Of a stretch of 34,401 nucleotides of DNA, positions 34,265 to 34,401 are shown one piece after another. The notes beneath the pieces were generated by a model. That model worked only from the letters and a program-made list of their open reading frames with translations, was not told the origin of the DNA and searched no databases. The translations under genes were made by a program, and so were the position numbers. Source of the stretch: a virus; IMG/VR virus record IMGVR_UViG_3300033153_004532, positions 1-34,401 of that record, one strand, 5' to 3'. Position 1 is the stretch's first letter; each line of letters starts with the position of its first letter.

Positions 34265-34401
34265 GATTTAAAATAAAACAAAAAACAATAAAGAAAGACC
34301 CAAAGGTTGGAGATATAAGAATAAAAAAAGCATTTTTATTATTCCCAAAAAAACTTCAAAATGAAAGGCGATGGTTAGAATATGCCGCATGGGAACAAAG
34401 A
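34261..34401 (+). CDS. Hypothetical protein, 3'-truncated by window edge
   Basis: 47 residues are visible from the ATG at 34261 (ATGA overlap). RFKIKQKTIKKDPKVGDIRIKKAFLLFPKKL and RRWLEYAAWEQR follow a pattern seen in small phage proteins (GD-x-R-x5-F-x2-(L/F)P...W...Y). The end is outside the window. Function unknown. Confidence 0.55.
   Translation, partial: MRFKIKQKTIKKDPKVGDIRIKKAFLLFPKKLQNERRWLEYAAWEQR

Overview
The window is a 34.4 kb piece of a T4-like (contractile-tailed, Straboviridae-type) bacteriophage genome, not a bacterial chromosome. All supported genes lie on the + strand, are tightly packed (many ATGA stop/start overlaps) and are very AT-rich. The T4 core genes are recognisable from their protein sequences: primase (gp61-like), clamp-loader small subunit (gp62-like), RegA, a gp19-like tube protein, gp32, gp4, gp20 portal, a gp67-like protein, gp21 protease, gp22 scaffold and gp23 major capsid. 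The host cannot be named from the sequence; the promoters match a sigma70-type consensus, and the phage carries a B12-dependent (class II) ribonucleotide reductase.

Layout. 1-9.9 kb is a DNA-metabolism block: Cas4/RecB-like nuclease, DUF4406-like protein, DUF5664/MazZ-like nucleotide pyrophosphohydrolase, primase, ClpP-like protease, dUTPase, NrdJ and gp62. 9.9-22 kb is mostly replication control and virion assembly: RegA, tube protein, gp32, a secreted transglycosylase-like lysin, gp4, two paralogous proteins of the gp4-gp20 interval, gp20, gp67-like, gp21, three tiny proteins, gp22 and gp23. Two HNH endonuclease genes sit beside regA and gp23. 22.9-34.4 kb is an accessory region of very short ORFs mixed with small membrane proteins, a metallopeptidase-like protein, a calcineurin-like phosphoesterase, a DUF6011 protein and a small radical SAM protein.

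Regulation is unusually readable. Six promoters have TTGA(C/T)(T/C)-17 bp-TATAAT; two of them (26.4 and 29.96 kb) share nearly the whole spacer. About a dozen TATAAATA boxes, several extended to TATAAATAATAATATA, lie before late genes and match the T4 late-promoter type. Two intrinsic terminators (after the lysin gene and after gp23) and a perfect 16-bp inverted repeat (after gp32 and its follower) separate the units.

Two observations stand out. First, 21 ORFs, otherwise diverse and often built on a C-x2-C-P cysteine knuckle, end in the same peptide (consensus KIKAILK), and the DNA encoding it also supplies the ribosome-binding site and ATGA start of the next gene. This looks like an undescribed modular family of C-terminally tagged phage proteins; it includes an apparent two-module fusion and two micro-ORFs that look like deletion relics. 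Second, nrdJ is broken into two genes by a split intein placed exactly at the thiyl-radical cysteine, and the gap holds two tiny ORFs, one carrying the same C-terminal tag, instead of a homing endonuclease. A tRNA-like acceptor/T-arm minihelix at 31.46 kb and a GC-rich island at 26.2-26.4 kb are further unexplained elements.
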